DNA of 64,000 bases, from NCBI RefSeq assembly GCF_964028515.1, contig NZ_OZ034788.1, forward strand, positions 496,001 to 560,000, read 5' to 3'. A program made the position numbers and the translations under genes. The notes beneath the pieces were generated by a model. That model searched no databases, was not told the DNA's origin, and worked only from the letters and a program-made list of their open reading frames with translations. Source of the stretch: Wolbachia endosymbiont (group B) of Hofmannophila pseudospretella (GTDB lineage Bacteria > Pseudomonadota > Alphaproteobacteria > Rickettsiales > Anaplasmataceae). Of the stretch, positions 63,045 to 64,000 are shown piece by piece; positions within the stretch are counted from its first letter, which is position 1; every line of letters starts with the position of its first letter.

Positions 63045-64000
63045 TTAATTATACTTTAACTTTAACTCATCAACCACATATTGTGGTACTTGTTCATAAC
63101 AAGAAAAATGCATACTATACTGAGCTCTTCCCTGAGATATAGAACGCAAAACATTTATATAACCAAACATATTTGCAAGAGGAACCGAAGCAGTAATTAT
63201 TTTGCTATTATTACCTAAATCCAGCATATCAACAACACTGCCTCTTCTACTATTTATATCACCCATAACATCACCCATATATTCTTCAGGAGTAATAATT
63301 TCCACTTTCATTATAGGTTCTAGCATTTTTGGACCAGCTTTATTTGCCATTTCCTTAAAAGCACCTTTAGCAGCAAGTTCAAAAGCCAAAGGACTAGAAT
63401 CAACATCATGAAAAGCACCATCAAGAAGAGTAGCCTTAAAATCAATCAATGGAAAGCCGGAAATTATACCACCTTCTTTTATCAACTCTAAGCCATTTTG
63501 CACTCCAGGTATATACTCTTTTGGAATAGCACCGCCTACAATTTTACTTTCAAACTGAAAGCCAAAACCAGGCTCAAGAGGTTCGAATCTTATTTTAACT
63601 TTAGCAAACTGACCAGCACCACCTGATTGTTTTTTATGAGTGTAATCAATTTCAACAGATTTAGTGATAGTTTCACGATATGCAACTTGAGGCGCACCAA
63701 CGTTAGCTTCAACATTAAACTCGCGCTTCATTCTATCAATAATAATCTCAAGATGTAGCTCACCCATACCTTTCAATATAGTCTGCCCACTCTCCGCATT
63801 TACTGACATCCTTAAAGAAGGATCTTCTGCAACCAATCTATTCAAAGCAACACCTAATTTTTCCTGATCTGAAGTGGTTTTCGGTTCTATAGCAGTTTCA
63901 ATAACAGGGTCAGGAAATTCCATACGCTCTAATAATATAGGAAAATCAGATGAACATAAAGTATCACCAGTAATTGTTTTCTTTAATCCAACTAAGGCAA
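63045..64000 (-). CDS. fusA: translation elongation factor G, C-terminal part (5' end outside window)
   Basis: The frame is open from the stop at 63045 to the right edge, about 318 codons. It shows LVGLKKTITGDTLCSSD and MEFPDPVIETAIEPKT, then MSVNAESGQTILKGMGELHL and the domain IV block KQSGGAGQFAKVKIRFEP. IPGVQNGLELIKEGG and the domain V ending (EEYMGDVMGDINSRRGSV, GRAQYSMHFSCYEQVP) complete it. EF-G drives translocation of tRNA and mRNA. The internal Met at 63923 is not the real start. Confidence 0.96.
   Translation of the reverse strand, partial: ALVGLKKTITGDTLCSSDFPILLERMEFPDPVIETAIEPKTTSDQEKLGVALNRLVAEDPSLRMSVNAESGQTILKGMGELHLEIIIDRMKREFNVEANVGAPQVAYRETITKSVEIDYTHKKQSGGAGQFAKVKIRFEPLEPGFGFQFESKIVGGAIPKEYIPGVQNGLELIKEGGIISGFPLIDFKATLLDGAFHDVDSSPLAFELAAKGAFKEMANKAGPKMLEPIMKVEIITPEEYMGDVMGDINSRRGSVVDMLDLGNNSKIITASVPLANMFGYINVLRSISQGRAQYSMHFSCYEQVPQYVVDELKLKYN

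Noticed and set aside
1..64000. CRISPR array or prophage WO genes
   Set aside because: No regularly spaced direct repeats with spacers and no phage structural, terminase or recombinase genes were seen.

Overview
The window comes from a Wolbachia genome (Rickettsiales, Anaplasmataceae), and almost certainly from a chromosome. The evidence is very AT-rich DNA, rpoB and rpoC fused into one 2839-codon frame, many ankyrin-repeat and other eukaryote-like proteins, several insertion sequences, and dispersed palindromic repeats of the type 'cagtgtcagctactt..gatgaca' both between and inside genes. The strain cannot be named from the sequence alone. IS load and ankyrin content suggest an arthropod strain (inference).

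Layout. 1-2.7 kb: the end of tpiA, then murD (carrying an in-frame palindromic repeat) and a COQ9-family gene. 2.7-8.3 kb: a wrecked ankyrin gene split by two IS630-family copies in opposite orientation, one of which carries a nested IS5-family element, followed by repeat-rich non-coding DNA. 8.3-13.4 kb: a MidA/NDUFAF7-type methyltransferase (also with a palindromic repeat in frame), two small conserved genes, dapD, a zinc-ribbon membrane protein and sdhA. 13.4-21.5 kb: a large ankyrin membrane protein, gmk, an overlapping pair of exported pentapeptide-repeat and ankyrin proteins, a third IS630 copy and more repeats. 21.5-31.2 kb: pyrB, an iron-binding ABC protein, a HAD-like membrane protein, nadK, rpmE, fabD, an M14-carboxypeptidase-like protein, gpmI, an LRR protein and tRNA-Asn. 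31.3-36.9 kb: alaS, then two tandem paralogous single-span membrane proteins in a segmental duplication that also copied the 5' end of alaS, and a PAS-like protein. 36.9-50 kb: rpmI-rplT-fmt, purH, nth, a J-domain membrane protein, icd, an RDD protein, purD, serS, a Ulp1-like cysteine protease with membrane segments, and dusB. 50-64 kb: the transcription/translation cluster on the minus strand, in transcription order fusA, tuf, trnW, secE, nusG, rplK, rplA, rplJ, rplL, rpoBC.

How the genes work together. The core genes cover purine and pyrimidine synthesis (purH, purD, pyrB, gmk), peptidoglycan-precursor and diaminopimelate synthesis (murD, dapD), the TCA cycle (sdhA, icd), glycolysis/gluconeogenesis (tpiA, gpmI), fatty acid synthesis (fabD) and translation. 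Between them sit candidate host-interaction genes: ankyrin, LRR, pentapeptide-repeat, J-domain and Ulp1-like proteins. The points most worth a second look are the Ulp1-like protease, a NusG with a second degenerate NGN domain, palindromic repeats read through in murD and the MidA homologue, and the tandem duplication that left a fossil of alaS. No complete, clearly new multi-gene system was found.
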